Assembly (NCBI RefSeq): GCF_002736145.1
Contig: NZ_CP024160.1
Coordinates: forward strand, 1,240,001 to 1,304,000
Length of the DNA: 64,000 nucleotides
Source of the DNA: Collinsella aerofaciens
GTDB taxonomy: Bacteria; Actinomycetota; Coriobacteriia; Coriobacteriales; Coriobacteriaceae
Direction of reading: 5' to 3'
Below are positions 42,824 through 51,140 of the stretch, one piece after another; the first letter of the stretch is position 1; each line of letters opens with the position of its first letter. The position numbers and the translations under genes are program-made. The notes below the pieces were generated by a model. The model searched no databases, was not told where the DNA came from, and saw only the letters and a program-made list of their open reading frames with translations.

Positions 42824-43324
42824 GTCAGTGCAGTAAAATGGCGATGCGGATAGGAATGCGGGAATGGTTTTCGCCGCGCGCACGGGTCCCCTGGGGAACA
42901 CCGTGCATTTTTGGGAGTTTTCAGCAGGCCAGGACGGCTGCATACGCGCCGGACACACCATATTGGTCCCAAGAACGCCTTTGACCTGCGATTTGGGTCG
43001 ACGGGCAAACCCCGTTAGGACAAAAAAGCGTGCCTCGCGCCGCACCGGACCCCAAAATGACGTCGATCTCCGCAATGCCACCCGACTGCAGCGGCACCGG
43101 CAGAGCTCACGGTGCTGAATACTCCATTTTTTGCACGGCCCAGGCGGGGGTACATCAGGACCGGAAAGAACATCTCAACTTTTTTTGCAATCTGCAACTG
43201 GAAGTATGCAAAACGCTAAGAGAAAGCATCGCTGATGTCCAAATTGAGCGCGCGGGGAAGCGGCGCCTCCGCCCCGCGCCCAGATCAAGCAGGGCGGGGA
43301 CGCTCCTAACGAACCCCCATTGGC
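42824..43324. other. Gene-free stretch downstream of the amidohydrolase
   Basis: About 500 bases without a supported gene. Overlapping open frames of 80-100 codons on the minus strand lack ribosome sites and run into the palindrome. It contains an inverted-repeat pair (42901-43138) and a GC hairpin GCGCGGGG/CCCCGCGC (about 43249-43278). Confidence 0.6.
42901..43138. mobile_element. Second MITE-like element, 26-bp inverted ends
   Basis: The ends at 42901-42926 (starting CCGTGCATTTTTGGGAG) and 43113-43138 (ending CCATTTTTTGCACGG) are inverted copies with about 20 of 26 matching bases. The interior of about 186 bases has no gene. The ends differ from those of the element at 30177. Confidence 0.45.
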
Positions 43325-43377
43325 AAACAAACGCGGCTCGAGCGCCATCCCAAAATAAGCTGCCCAAGCCGCGTTTA
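43325..43377 (-). terminator. Terminator of the amidohydrolase gene
   Basis: AAACGCGGCT and AGCCGCGTTT pair (43329-43338 with 43367-43376) with a long loop; TGTTTGCC follows on the minus strand. It lies 20 bases after the stop. Confidence 0.55.
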
Positions 43378-43395
43378 ACGGTAAGACATGAATAC

Positions 43396-45033
43396 TTAGC
43401 GCTCGTAGATTAGGTTGCCTGCCAGGTAGGTGGCCTGAACTTTGGTGTCCTGGAGCTCTTGGGGGTCGATGGTGAGCGGGTTTTGGTCCAGGACTACCAG
43501 ATCGGCGTATTTGCCGGGTTCCAGGCTGCCGAGGTTTTGCTCGTCGCCCGCTGCATAGGCGCTGCCCAGGGTGTAGTTGCGCAGAGCCGTTGCCGCATCG
43601 ATGCGCTCGCTCGGCAACCAGCCGCCCTCGGGCCAGTGGCTTTTGGGGTCTTGGCGCGTGATAGCCGTGTAGAGCACGTTCATGCTGGTAACGGGCGTGA
43701 TAGGGCTGTCGGTACCGAAGGCTTGGCGAATGCCGCGCTGCTTATAGGTTGCGAACGGCCACATGATGCGGCTACGCTCCAGGCCCAGATCGCGCTCCGG
43801 TCCACCCGGGTCGAGTGTAATGTGGCAGGGCTGGCTCGAAGCAACCACGTTGAGCCTGCGCAGGCGTTCGATGTCCTCGGGCAGAAGGTTCTCCAGGTGC
43901 TCGAGCGTGTTATGGCCGTGCTGGGGCAGGCCGTACAGTTCGGCCGCTTCCTCGAAGATATCGAGCGCGGCATGGATGGCACCGTCGCCGATGACGTGGA
44001 TGCGCACGGTGTGGCCGCGCTCCGCAGCCGCCAGAACCAGCTTACGCATGCGCTCGACAGGAACTGTCAGACGGCCCTGGTCGCCCGGGAAGCGTGGATT
44101 GGTATAGGGCTCGGTGAGATATGCCGTGTGTTCGCTCGACACACCGTCGAAGAACTGCTTAAAACCAGGCGCCGAGAGCAGCACATTGTTCGCGTAACGT
44201 GCCTGCAGCTCTTCCAAGCGCGACTGGTCATCCAGCAGCGTGGGGAACAGATGGGCTCGGATGCCCAACTTGCCGGCTGCCTGCAGTTTGTCGTAGACGT
44301 CGTCGCGGATAAAATCGCAGCCCGGCATGGGCATGAGCGACATGTCGCAGATCGAGGTGATGCCCTGCTCGGCCATACGCCTCATTTGATCGGCGTAAGC
44401 GCTTGCAATGCGATCCTCCCCCAGCCACTCAAGGCAGCGCGGAAGCAGCTGCATGGCGGCCGCCTCGTGAGCGATACCCGTGAGCTCGCCGTTTGCATCC
44501 TTGTCGTAGCTACCGCCCGCCGGAGGCTCGCTGTCGCGCGTGACGCCGAGCGCCTCGAGTGCGCGGCTGTTGAGCCACAGCGTGTGCCCGTCGCCCGAAT
44601 ACATAACACAGGGGCGATCGGGGAATGCCGCATCGAGCGACGCCTTGGTAGGATGCTCGGGCGGGTCCCAACGGTAGTCGCGCCAGCCCTGCGTTACAAC
44701 CCAGGCGTCATCGGGCAGGCCCTGGGAAAACTCAAGCGCGTGCTGCACCAGCGCCGCCTCGGACGTACCCATATCCATGAGCATGTACGGCGAGGAGCCG
44801 ACCGAGGTATGGAAGAAGTGCAAGTGCGCATCGTGGAAACCGGGGCAGACAAACTGCTCGCCGTAGTCGATAACCGACGTGGCGGCAGGAGCGGCGGCAA
44901 TCACGTCATCGGGCGCACCGACTGCGACGATACGGTCGCCTGCGATGGCAATCGCCAGCTCGCGGGCGGTATCGATGCCGTCTTGCGCGGTAAAGACGTT
45001 CTTGGAGCGGATAATCCGATCGATATGTTGCAT
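43396..45033 (-). CDS. Amidohydrolase family 3 protein (YtcJ-like)
   Basis: Predicted metal-dependent hydrolase of 545 residues. The N-terminal beta-sandwich leads to VCPGFHDAHLHFFH (about 64-77), the HxH metal site. IHVIGDGAIHAALDIFEEA near 340-358 and FGTDSPITPVTSMNVLYTA near 437-455 carry the later metal ligands. ADLVVLDQNPLTIDPQEL near 513-530 is the C-terminal sandwich. Substrates of YtcJ-like enzymes are mostly unknown. The start is uncertain: ATGs at 45033, 45039 and 45045 are in frame; 45033 has GGGGA upstream. It is divergent from the M20 gene. Confidence 0.85.
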   Translation of the reverse strand: MQHIDRIIRSKNVFTAQDGIDTARELAIAIAGDRIVAVGAPDDVIAAAPAATSVIDYGEQFVCPGFHDAHLHFFHTSVGSSPYMLMDMGTSEAALVQHALEFSQGLPDDAWVVTQGWRDYRWDPPEHPTKASLDAAFPDRPCVMYSGDGHTLWLNSRALEALGVTRDSEPPAGGSYDKDANGELTGIAHEAAAMQLLPRCLEWLGEDRIASAYADQMRRMAEQGITSICDMSLMPMPGCDFIRDDVYDKLQAAGKLGIRAHLFPTLLDDQSRLEELQARYANNVLLSAPGFKQFFDGVSSEHTAYLTEPYTNPRFPGDQGRLTVPVERMRKLVLAAAERGHTVRIHVIGDGAIHAALDIFEEAAELYGLPQHGHNTLEHLENLLPEDIERLRRLNVVASSQPCHITLDPGGPERDLGLERSRIMWPFATYKQRGIRQAFGTDSPITPVTSMNVLYTAITRQDPKSHWPEGGWLPSERIDAATALRNYTLGSAYAAGDEQNLGSLEPGKYADLVVLDQNPLTIDPQELQDTKVQATYLAGNLIYER

Positions 45034-45201
45034 GGGCATCCCCATCTCTGGCAGGAAATTCAACACCCCCGAGTGTACTCCCCCGCCCTTGTAACAAAAC
45101 CCCAAGCGGCAAACGGCAACTTTACCAGCCCTAGCGGCAGGTGGCATACTGGAGAGAGCCTGTACGATTTTGCGATCAACCCAGCAAGGAGCAAATCGAC
45201 C

Positions 45202-46665
45202 ATGACGAAGACCAAGGCACAGCAGATTATGGCGGCGACCGAGGCTCGCGCGGCTGACGACGTCACCGCAGCCATCAAAGATATCGCTACCGAGTTTGAA
45301 CCCTATATCATCAAGCAGCGCCGGCACTTCCATAAGCACCCGGAGCTGAGCCTTGCCGAGGAGCGCACGACCTCCGACATCGCTAACCAGCTCGACGCCA
45401 TGAATATCCCCTACGAGCGTCCGCTCAAGACCGGCTTGGTGGCAACGCTTCGCGGTACCGCGTCGGATGCCTACCACGAGGACGGCACGCCGCGCCGCCG
45501 CATCCTGCTGCGCGCGGATATCGACGCCCTGCCCGTCACCGAGCAGACCGGCGAGGAGTTTGCCAGCGTCAACGAGGGCTGCATGCACGCCTGCGGCCAC
45601 GACTGCCACATCGCCATGATGCTCGGCACGCTGCAAATCCTGCGCCATATGACCGACGACATCCACGGCGAAGTCCGCATCGTCTTCCAGCCCAGCGAGG
45701 AAAACGGCCAGGGCGCCAAGCTCATGATCGGCACGGGCGTGCTCGACGGCGTCGATGGCGCCTACGCCGCGCACATCTGGAGTGAGGTCGACGCCGGCAC
45801 CGTGAGCTGCGAGCCCGGACCGCGCATGGCCAATACCGACTGGTTCCGCATCGATGTTCGCGGCACCTCATGCCACGGTGCCATGCCCCAGCGCGGCCAC
45901 GACGCCGTTATGGTGGCCGCCGAGATCGTCAATGCCCTGCAGACCATCGTTTCGCGCGAGATCAGCCCCTACGAGCCGGCCGTCATTACCGTCGGCGAGC
46001 TGCACGGCGGCACCGCGCGCAACGTTATCGCCGGCACGGCCTACCTCGCCGGCACGGTGCGCACCTACGGAGATTCGACCCACGAGGAAATGCCGGAGCT
46101 CATGCGCCGCATCGTGGAGCATACCGCGGCCGCCTTGGGCGCCGAGGCAAAGCTCACCGACTACACCATCGCCAATTATAAGGTCGAAAACGATGCCGCC
46201 TCGAGCGAGCGTTGTCGTCAGGCCGTGGTCAAGTGCCTGGGTGCAGCCGGCGAAGGCCATTATCGCGGCACACTTTCGGGCGAGGATTTTTCGGAGTACC
46301 TGCGCCGTGTACCGGGCGTGCTCGCCTTTGTAGGTACGCGCAACCCCAAGATTGGCGCCACGTACGCCCAACATTCCTGCTTCTACAAGATCGACGAGAC
46401 TGTGCTGGCAAAGGGCTCCATGGTGGCCGCCCAGTATGCCATCGACTTTTTGGCCGAGCCCACACAAGAGGAGCTCGACGGCCCCGCGATCACCGCGGTC
46501 GCCGAAACCAACCCCGACCTGGCCGCCAAGTTGCGCTCTGCCAAGGCAACGACCGCCGAGGCTCGCGACGCCATCCATGACGCCCGCACGGCTCGTCATG
46601 CCGCGATCAAGGGCATCCACGATGCACGCGCCGCCGCTCGCCGCGAGGAGAAGCACGACGAGTAG
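45202..46665 (+). CDS. M20 family metallopeptidase / amidohydrolase
   Basis: Predicted N-acyl-amino acid or hippurate-type hydrolase (M20D) of 487 residues. FHKHPELSLAEERT (about 43-56) and LLRADIDALPVTEQTG (about 102-117) open the catalytic domain. Metal ligands are in CMHACGHDCH (127-136), FQPSEENGQGAKLMIG near 162 and HSCFYKIDE near 393. The dimerisation domain spans about 210-330. A C-terminal Ala/Arg-rich tail (about 440-487) with repeated HDAR-type units is unusual. AAGGAG lies upstream of the ATG. Confidence 0.9.
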   Translation: MTKTKAQQIMAATEARAADDVTAAIKDIATEFEPYIIKQRRHFHKHPELSLAEERTTSDIANQLDAMNIPYERPLKTGLVATLRGTASDAYHEDGTPRRRILLRADIDALPVTEQTGEEFASVNEGCMHACGHDCHIAMMLGTLQILRHMTDDIHGEVRIVFQPSEENGQGAKLMIGTGVLDGVDGAYAAHIWSEVDAGTVSCEPGPRMANTDWFRIDVRGTSCHGAMPQRGHDAVMVAAEIVNALQTIVSREISPYEPAVITVGELHGGTARNVIAGTAYLAGTVRTYGDSTHEEMPELMRRIVEHTAAALGAEAKLTDYTIANYKVENDAASSERCRQAVVKCLGAAGEGHYRGTLSGEDFSEYLRRVPGVLAFVGTRNPKIGATYAQHSCFYKIDETVLAKGSMVAAQYAIDFLAEPTQEELDGPAITAVAETNPDLAAKLRSAKATTAEARDAIHDARTARHAAIKGIHDARAAARREEKHDE

Positions 46666-46709
46666 TCGATCCACGACCATCTCGCAGTCATAGCCGCATC
46701 GCGATATCA

Positions 46710-46752
46710 AAGCGGGGGCGGACGCTTCGGCACGTCCGTCCCCGCTTATTTG
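46710..46752 (+). terminator. Terminator of the M20 gene
   Basis: AAGCGGGGGCGGAC and GTCCGTCCCCGCTT pair around GCTTCGGCAC; ATTTGTC follows. Confidence 0.75.
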
Positions 46753-46780
46753 TCAAGCGCTATTTCTACCGTTTCTACCC

Positions 46781-46808
46781 CGTCCCCAAATGGCAGGTGG
46801 CAGGGTTA
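46781..46808 (-). repeat. Degenerate GGGGACGGGG copy at a stop codon
   Basis: On the minus strand the TAA of the zinc-ribbon protein gene is followed directly by CCCTGCCACCTGCC and then ATTTGGGGACGGGG. It shares the TAACC start and the GGGAC core of the other stop-codon elements, but the second arm is not preserved. Confidence 0.4.
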
Positions 46809-48116
46809 CTCGTCCTGCGGGTCCTCGTCGGAGCTTGGCGCAGGCTCGGGCTCAGGCGCAGGCTCGGGCTCCGGTTCCGGCATGGGCGCGGGCTCGGGCT
46901 CAGGCATGGGCGCGGGCTCGGGCTCAGGCACGGGCGCGGGCTCAGGCTCAGGCTCGGGCTCGGGCGCAGGCGCCGGCGCCGCAGCGGAATCGGATACGGG
47001 CGCTGCGTCGGCGCTAAAACCAGCCGGAGCAGACTTCTTCTCAAACGGCAGCACAAAAGTCAGGACGTCGTCCTTGTCCTCGTCGGCCCACTCGCTTGCG
47101 TAGCGTGCAACCCAATAGCCAACGGCGCGATGCTTGAGCATGTTGCCAAAGACCGTGAGGAATACCGTAACAAACGCCGTCAGCACCAAGAACAATACGA
47201 GCGTAATGCCGCCGCCGGTAACAAGCGCCTCAATAGCCGTAGGACGGTAGTAGTAGCTATACATACCGACAGAGGCAATGGTGCCAAAGACGAACGTCAG
47301 GATCCAGGTGACAACGTTGGCGACCAGGCCCGTCAAAAACTCGGGAAGGAACGAAGCGCAGAACAGCTTGGTCTTATTGTTCTTAAAGGCCGCCCAGACC
47401 TTATCGAGCGAAAACGCGCTCTCGACGCGGCCGGTCACCGCAAAGTGCATCACGGCGATGTCGGCGAACATGGTAAAGAAGACACCCAGGACCGCCGCGG
47501 CAATCATAGCCAGAACAAACAGGCCCAGCGAACCGATCAGCGCGGCCTCGAGCGCATAAGAGCCGTAATATGAATACGAACCCGCGGCACCAATTACCAC
47601 GCTCTCCACCAGCGAAAGCGCCACACCGATAACGGGAATGGCAGCGATAACCTTGAGCACGCCCGAGATAACACCCGAAAAGACGCCCAGACCAAACGAC
47701 GTGGAGCGTATCAGCGGACGATCCATGCCGTCATCGACCTTAAGCGACAGGTCGCGGCCCCATTCGATGCCAAAGCCAGAACCGCACGCGCTTGCCACAC
47801 AGGCAGCCAAAAAGCCGATGGCAGCCGCGATACCGCCGATAACGGGAATGAACAGCACGAGCACTGACACGACACAGATGAGCGCCGGCAAAAAGGCGAT
47901 CTGGCACACGCGCTGCAGCACGCCCGGCGTCTTGGTCATGTCCTCAAACGCCTGAGCCACACAGCCCTTGGACGCATTCGCCACGGGCGGTTGCGGAGCA
48001 AACTGCTGGGGCTGACCCTGAGGGGCAGAGGCTGCGGCACCGGCATTGGGGGCACCACACGCGCCGCAGAACTTGTCGTTATCGCCCATGGGGGCACCAC
48101 ACTGCGAACAGAACAT
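46806..48116 (-). CDS. Zinc-ribbon membrane protein (DUF4013-like) with Pro/Glu tail
   Basis: The protein has 436 residues. It opens with a double zinc ribbon MFCSQCGAPMGDNDKFCGAC (Cys 3, 6, 17, 20), then a Gln/Pro/Ala linker. About six to eight membrane helices lie between 70 and 345. A C-terminal tail of about 65 residues is made of repeats of Pro, Glu and Ala (PEPEPAPM units). The start is ATG at 48116 with AAGGG upstream; another ATG nine bases earlier is possible. The tail may be periplasmic or cell-wall spanning; the function is not known. Confidence 0.7.
   Translation of the reverse strand: MFCSQCGAPMGDNDKFCGACGAPNAGAAASAPQGQPQQFAPQPPVANASKGCVAQAFEDMTKTPGVLQRVCQIAFLPALICVVSVLVLFIPVIGGIAAAIGFLAACVASACGSGFGIEWGRDLSLKVDDGMDRPLIRSTSFGLGVFSGVISGVLKVIAAIPVIGVALSLVESVVIGAAGSYSYYGSYALEAALIGSLGLFVLAMIAAAVLGVFFTMFADIAVMHFAVTGRVESAFSLDKVWAAFKNNKTKLFCASFLPEFLTGLVANVVTWILTFVFGTIASVGMYSYYYRPTAIEALVTGGGITLVLFLVLTAFVTVFLTVFGNMLKHRAVGYWVARYASEWADEDKDDVLTFVLPFEKKSAPAGFSADAAPVSDSAAAPAPAPEPEPEPEPAPVPEPEPAPMPEPEPAPMPEPEPEPAPEPEPAPSSDEDPQDE
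46840..46980. repeat. Tandem repeat coding for the Pro-Glu-Ala tail
   Basis: The DNA is built of GGCTCGGGCTCAGG-type units. Three consecutive 24-base units (46881-46904, 46905-46928, 46929-46952) are nearly identical. The period is a multiple of three, so changes in copy number keep the frame and would only alter tail length. Confidence 0.75.
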
Positions 48117-48266
48117 CGAGATCATCCCTTCGTATCTTGAGCGAATCATCTGGATCGCAAACGATGTCTTTAGCATCATTATCACCCAATGTGGGGACAA
48201 ATGCTCCAACATGACGTATTTGCAACGCGCAGGGCGCTATTCGATTGTTTGATGAGCTCGACCGCG

Positions 48267-49289
48267 TTAGTTCGTTCCGCGGAAACCCTTGCCGACGATC
48301 TCGGAGCTGTCGACAATCGTGATAAAGGCACCCGGATCGATCTCGCGCGCGTAGCGACGCAGCTGCACGGCCTCGCGACGACTCAGCACGCTCATAATCA
48401 CCGTCACGCACTTGCCCGAGAAGGCACCGTAGCCGCGACTGATGGTCGCCGTACGGTTGAGATGCTTGACGATAAACTCCTCGACCTTAAGGGGCTCGGA
48501 ACAAATGACCGTGCAGACTTTGCGCAGGTGAATGCTCTCGATGGCCTTGTCGACCACAAGCGTCTTGGCAAACAGGCCGAGCACGCAGTACAGACCGACG
48601 CGCGGACCGTACAAGAAGGCCGCGATGGTCACGATGCCGATATCGACCAACAGCAGCGCACGGCCGATCTCAAGCGTAGTGCGGCGTTTGAGAATCATGG
48701 CGAGGATGTCCGTGCCGCCCGTCGAGGCACCAATATCAAAGACGATGGCGCTGCCGAGCGCCGGCAAGATGACGGCAAAGCACAGGTCGAGCCACATATC
48801 GCCCGTCATCGAGACATCGGTCGGAATAAAGAGCTCAAACAGCGAAACATAGGCGGACAGCGCAAACGAGGCGAAGACACTCCACAGGATTGCCTTGCGC
48901 TCCAAAAAGATAAAGCCCAAAACGACGAGAACCGCGTTGATAATCCACATAAAGACGCCGACGGGCAGAGTCGGGAACAGCGTGGACAGAATGACCGACA
49001 CGCCCGAGGTGCCGCCAAAAGCAAAGTGATTAGGGGTTTTAAACGCAACGATGGCAAAGGCCGTAAGAATCAGGCCCAAATTGAGCTCGGCAAAAAAGCG
49101 CGGGAAGCCCGGCTCCTGGCTGCGCTTTTGACCGGCACGCTCGCCGCGCTCGATATCGGTGCGATCAACCACGCGCTCCATCGGCACCACGGGAGGACGA
49201 TGCACCTCCTCGGCAGCACGCGATGCCGCCTCTGCAGCGGCGGCCTCAATCGCCCATGCCTTGCTTTCTGTTTCGTGCTCGTCGGCCAT
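48267..49289 (-). CDS. YitT family membrane protein (DUF161 + DUF2179)
   Basis: The protein has 340 residues. An Ala/Glu-rich cytoplasmic N-terminus (about 1-65) precedes five to six helices (about 68-235). TPNHFAFGGTSGVSVILS (about 85-102) and FDIGASTGGTDILAMILKR (about 164-182) are the repeated YitT signatures. DUF2179 closes the protein (about 240-335), with SRGYGAFSGKCVTVIMSVLSR near 282-302. The family's role is unknown. It has no operon partner here. Confidence 0.87.
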   Translation of the reverse strand: MADEHETESKAWAIEAAAAEAASRAAEEVHRPPVVPMERVVDRTDIERGERAGQKRSQEPGFPRFFAELNLGLILTAFAIVAFKTPNHFAFGGTSGVSVILSTLFPTLPVGVFMWIINAVLVVLGFIFLERKAILWSVFASFALSAYVSLFELFIPTDVSMTGDMWLDLCFAVILPALGSAIVFDIGASTGGTDILAMILKRRTTLEIGRALLLVDIGIVTIAAFLYGPRVGLYCVLGLFAKTLVVDKAIESIHLRKVCTVICSEPLKVEEFIVKHLNRTATISRGYGAFSGKCVTVIMSVLSRREAVQLRRYAREIDPGAFITIVDSSEIVGKGFRGTN

Positions 49290-49402
49290 TACGGCAGCTC
49301 CTCGTTAACGATTTGGAAACAATGCGCCCATTAGGGTAACGCGGAACGCGACGATTGCAACCCCTAGTTAGACGAGCGGTATGCCTACATCGGGGGGCAT
49401 AC

Positions 49403-49446
49403 AAAAAACGGCCGGCCACGCTTTTGCTTACGCGGTCGGCCGTTTA
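49403..49446 (-). terminator. Terminator of the amaP-asp23 operon
   Basis: AAACGGCCGACC and GGCCGGCCGTTT pair with one mismatch around a 15-base loop, and TTTTTTG overlaps the end on the minus strand. Confidence 0.8.
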
Positions 49447-49450
49447 ATGT

Positions 49451-49500
49451 TTTCGCAGATAAAACCTGCCAAAACAAACCTGTCCCTTTTTGGAAGGTTA
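49451..49500 (-). repeat. Stop-codon hairpin of asp23, AACCTGCC family
   Basis: AACCTGCCAAAA (49463-49474) pairs with TTTTGGAAGGTT (49488-49499), and the loop reads GGGACAGGTTTG on the minus strand. The second arm contains the TAA of asp23 (49498-49500). The flank TTTTATCTGCGAAAACA matches the copies at 23291 and 54315. Confidence 0.75.
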
Positions 49501-50013
49501 TTCGTGCTGGCTGGTGCGGTGCTCGTACTCCTCGGGGGTGATGACGTCCTCGATGCGCAGGTTGACGCCCGCCACCTCAAGGCCGGTCATCGCGGCAAGG
49601 CGCTCGGTGACGCGCGCCTTGACATCGTCGAATATCGCGGGCGCATAGGCGCCGTACTCGATGATGACGGAGATGTTGACGACCACGCGATTGTCATCGG
49701 TGACCTCGACCGTCACGCCCTTGGTCAGATTCTCGGCACCAAACTGCTCCTGCACAAAGTGCATGAGGTTACCCTTCATGCCCAGAACGTGCGGAACTTC
49801 GCGGGTGGCCATGGCGACGATCTTCTCGATCACACCGTTGGAATAGGTCAGCGAGTCCTCGGACTCGTCCGCTTCCTCGTCATCCTCATCCACATCGGAC
49901 TCGGCCTCGACGAGCGCCTCATCCTCGAGCGTTACGTCCTCGGCCTCGGCGGTGACGGTCTCGTCTGCCTCGAGCTCGGTATCGGCTACATCGACCTTCG
50001 TATTAAAAGCCAT
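49498..50013 (-). CDS. Asp23/Gls24 family envelope stress response protein
   Basis: The protein has 171 residues. The first 60 are very acidic (Glu/Asp). The Asp23 domain begins with YSNGVIEKIVAMATREVPHV (about 56-75) and includes VTVEVTDDNRVVVNISVIIEYG near 99-120 (core VNISVIIEYG). Asp23 proteins coat the inner face of the membrane and are anchored by AmaP. The operon with amaP and the DUF2273 gene supports this role. Confidence 0.9.
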   Translation of the reverse strand: MAFNTKVDVADTELEADETVTAEAEDVTLEDEALVEAESDVDEDDEEADESEDSLTYSNGVIEKIVAMATREVPHVLGMKGNLMHFVQEQFGAENLTKGVTVEVTDDNRVVVNISVIIEYGAYAPAIFDDVKARVTERLAAMTGLEVAGVNLRIEDVITPEEYEHRTSQHE

Positions 50014-50057
50014 GGTTCCTCCTTATGCCTGCCGCGGATGCGACAGTCGAATACATA

Positions 50058-50435
50058 TTAGCGACCGCTAAACAGACGGCCGAAAAAGTTGACGATCCCG
50101 TTCTCGCCGTCGCGAATTTGGCCGATCACAGCGCCGATCAGCACGAAGAATGCAATGACGAGCGTGTCCCACAGGCCCAACGTGAGCACCAACACAGCGA
50201 GGATAAAGCCAGCGACGGCGCCGAGCGTGGTGTTGGGATGACGCACAGCATAGCTCCAGATGGCAGCGCCCGTACCCTTGATGAGACCCATAGCCTCGTC
50301 AAAATCCGCGGCTGCCGCGTCTTGTAACTCGGTTGCCTCTGCTTTGGAATCAACAGGTTCGCTCGCCGGTGTGGCGCTCTGGTCAATCGTCAGGCGCGGC
50401 GTACGAGCGGTCTTATCTTGATTGGTATCACTCAC
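50058..50435 (-). CDS. DUF2273 small membrane protein
   Basis: The protein has 125 residues. A charged N-terminus (about 1-55) precedes two close membrane helices (about 70-100), LGAVAGFILAVLVLTLGLW and FFVLIGAVIGQIRDGENG; the last motif and FFGRLF are typical of DUF2273. The start is GTG with GGAGG 6 bases upstream, overlapping the end of amaP by 8 bases. It is a regular partner of Asp23 operons. Confidence 0.82.
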   Translation of the reverse strand: MSDTNQDKTARTPRLTIDQSATPASEPVDSKAEATELQDAAAADFDEAMGLIKGTGAAIWSYAVRHPNTTLGAVAGFILAVLVLTLGLWDTLVIAFFVLIGAVIGQIRDGENGIVNFFGRLFSGR

Positions 50436-50973
50436 CGGAAACCTCCACGGTCTGGACGGTAGTCTTGGACGGCAAAAAACGGACGCGCGTGGTCGTACCC
50501 GGCGTGCCGAGCATGGTGTCGCAAGCTTCCTCGATGCGCTGCTGCATCGCGGTAGCCAGAGATGCCACGTCCTTATCGTCAAGCGCGATAGCCTCGACCT
50601 TAAATCGGACGTGCGAATCGTCGGGGCCTTGGACGCGGGCCTCGACATGCTCGACCATCACGCGGTCGTCGCGCTCGGCAGCAGCCCTAGCACACGAAGA
50701 AAGCGCCGCAAGGGTGACCTCGATATTGCGCTCCCCCGCCGGATGCACGCAGGACGGCTCGCGACGGGCGAACATCAGGCGGAAGAAGCTTACCAGCACG
50801 CCGATCGCCACAACTCCGCCGCATGCCGTCACGACAATGCGCGGCATGGGGTCGCGCATCAGCAGCATAAAGCGATACGTATACGGCCCCCAAAACTGGC
50901 AGACAAGCGTACCCAGCGCCACGATGGCGGTGGCAAGATACACAATCGCTAGGGCTCGTTTGAGTACGCGCAC
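50428..50973 (-). CDS. amaP: Alkaline shock response membrane anchor protein AmaP
   Basis: The protein has 181 residues. Two N-terminal helices (about 5-28 and 45-68) enclose a short loop. A soluble domain follows with EVTLAALSSCARAAAERDD near 84-102 and VRFKVEAIALDDKDVASLA near 122-140. Its length and topology fit AmaP, which anchors Asp23 at the membrane. The start is GTG. It is the first gene of amaP-DUF2273-asp23. Confidence 0.8.
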   Translation of the reverse strand: MRVLKRALAIVYLATAIVALGTLVCQFWGPYTYRFMLLMRDPMPRIVVTACGGVVAIGVLVSFFRLMFARREPSCVHPAGERNIEVTLAALSSCARAAAERDDRVMVEHVEARVQGPDDSHVRFKVEAIALDDKDVASLATAMQQRIEEACDTMLGTPGTTTRVRFLPSKTTVQTVEVSGE

Positions 50974-51025
50974 GTGGCGCCCCCTTCAAATCTCGGCTCT
51001 CGAAATGCAAAACGGTTCGCATCAT

Positions 51026-51073
51026 TATAAAAGAGCCGGGTCCGGTGCCTCATTGCACGCGGATCCGGCTCAT
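51026..51073 (-). terminator. Terminator of yebC
   Basis: GAGCCGGATCCG and CGGACCCGGCTC pair around a 13-base loop; TTTTATAATG follows on the minus strand. Confidence 0.8.
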
Positions 51074-51140
51074 CTATTCCACGAGGCTTGCATGCTCGCT
51101 TCATTATGCCCAGATATGCACGGCTCAATCCGTGCGGGCG

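Noticed and set aside
42757-43081. Two overlapping minus-strand open frames beside the groES palindrome
   Set aside because: No ribosome site, GTG or weak starts, and both end within the palindrome; no recognisable domain.
43459-45201. Upstream in-frame extension of the M20 gene of about 580 codons
   Set aside because: It is antisense to the amidohydrolase gene. The ATG at 45202 with AAGGAG and a normal M20 N-terminus is the real start.
45034-45774. N-terminal extension of the amidohydrolase frame
   Set aside because: It is antisense to the M20 gene; the family N-terminus begins at the clustered ATGs near 45033.
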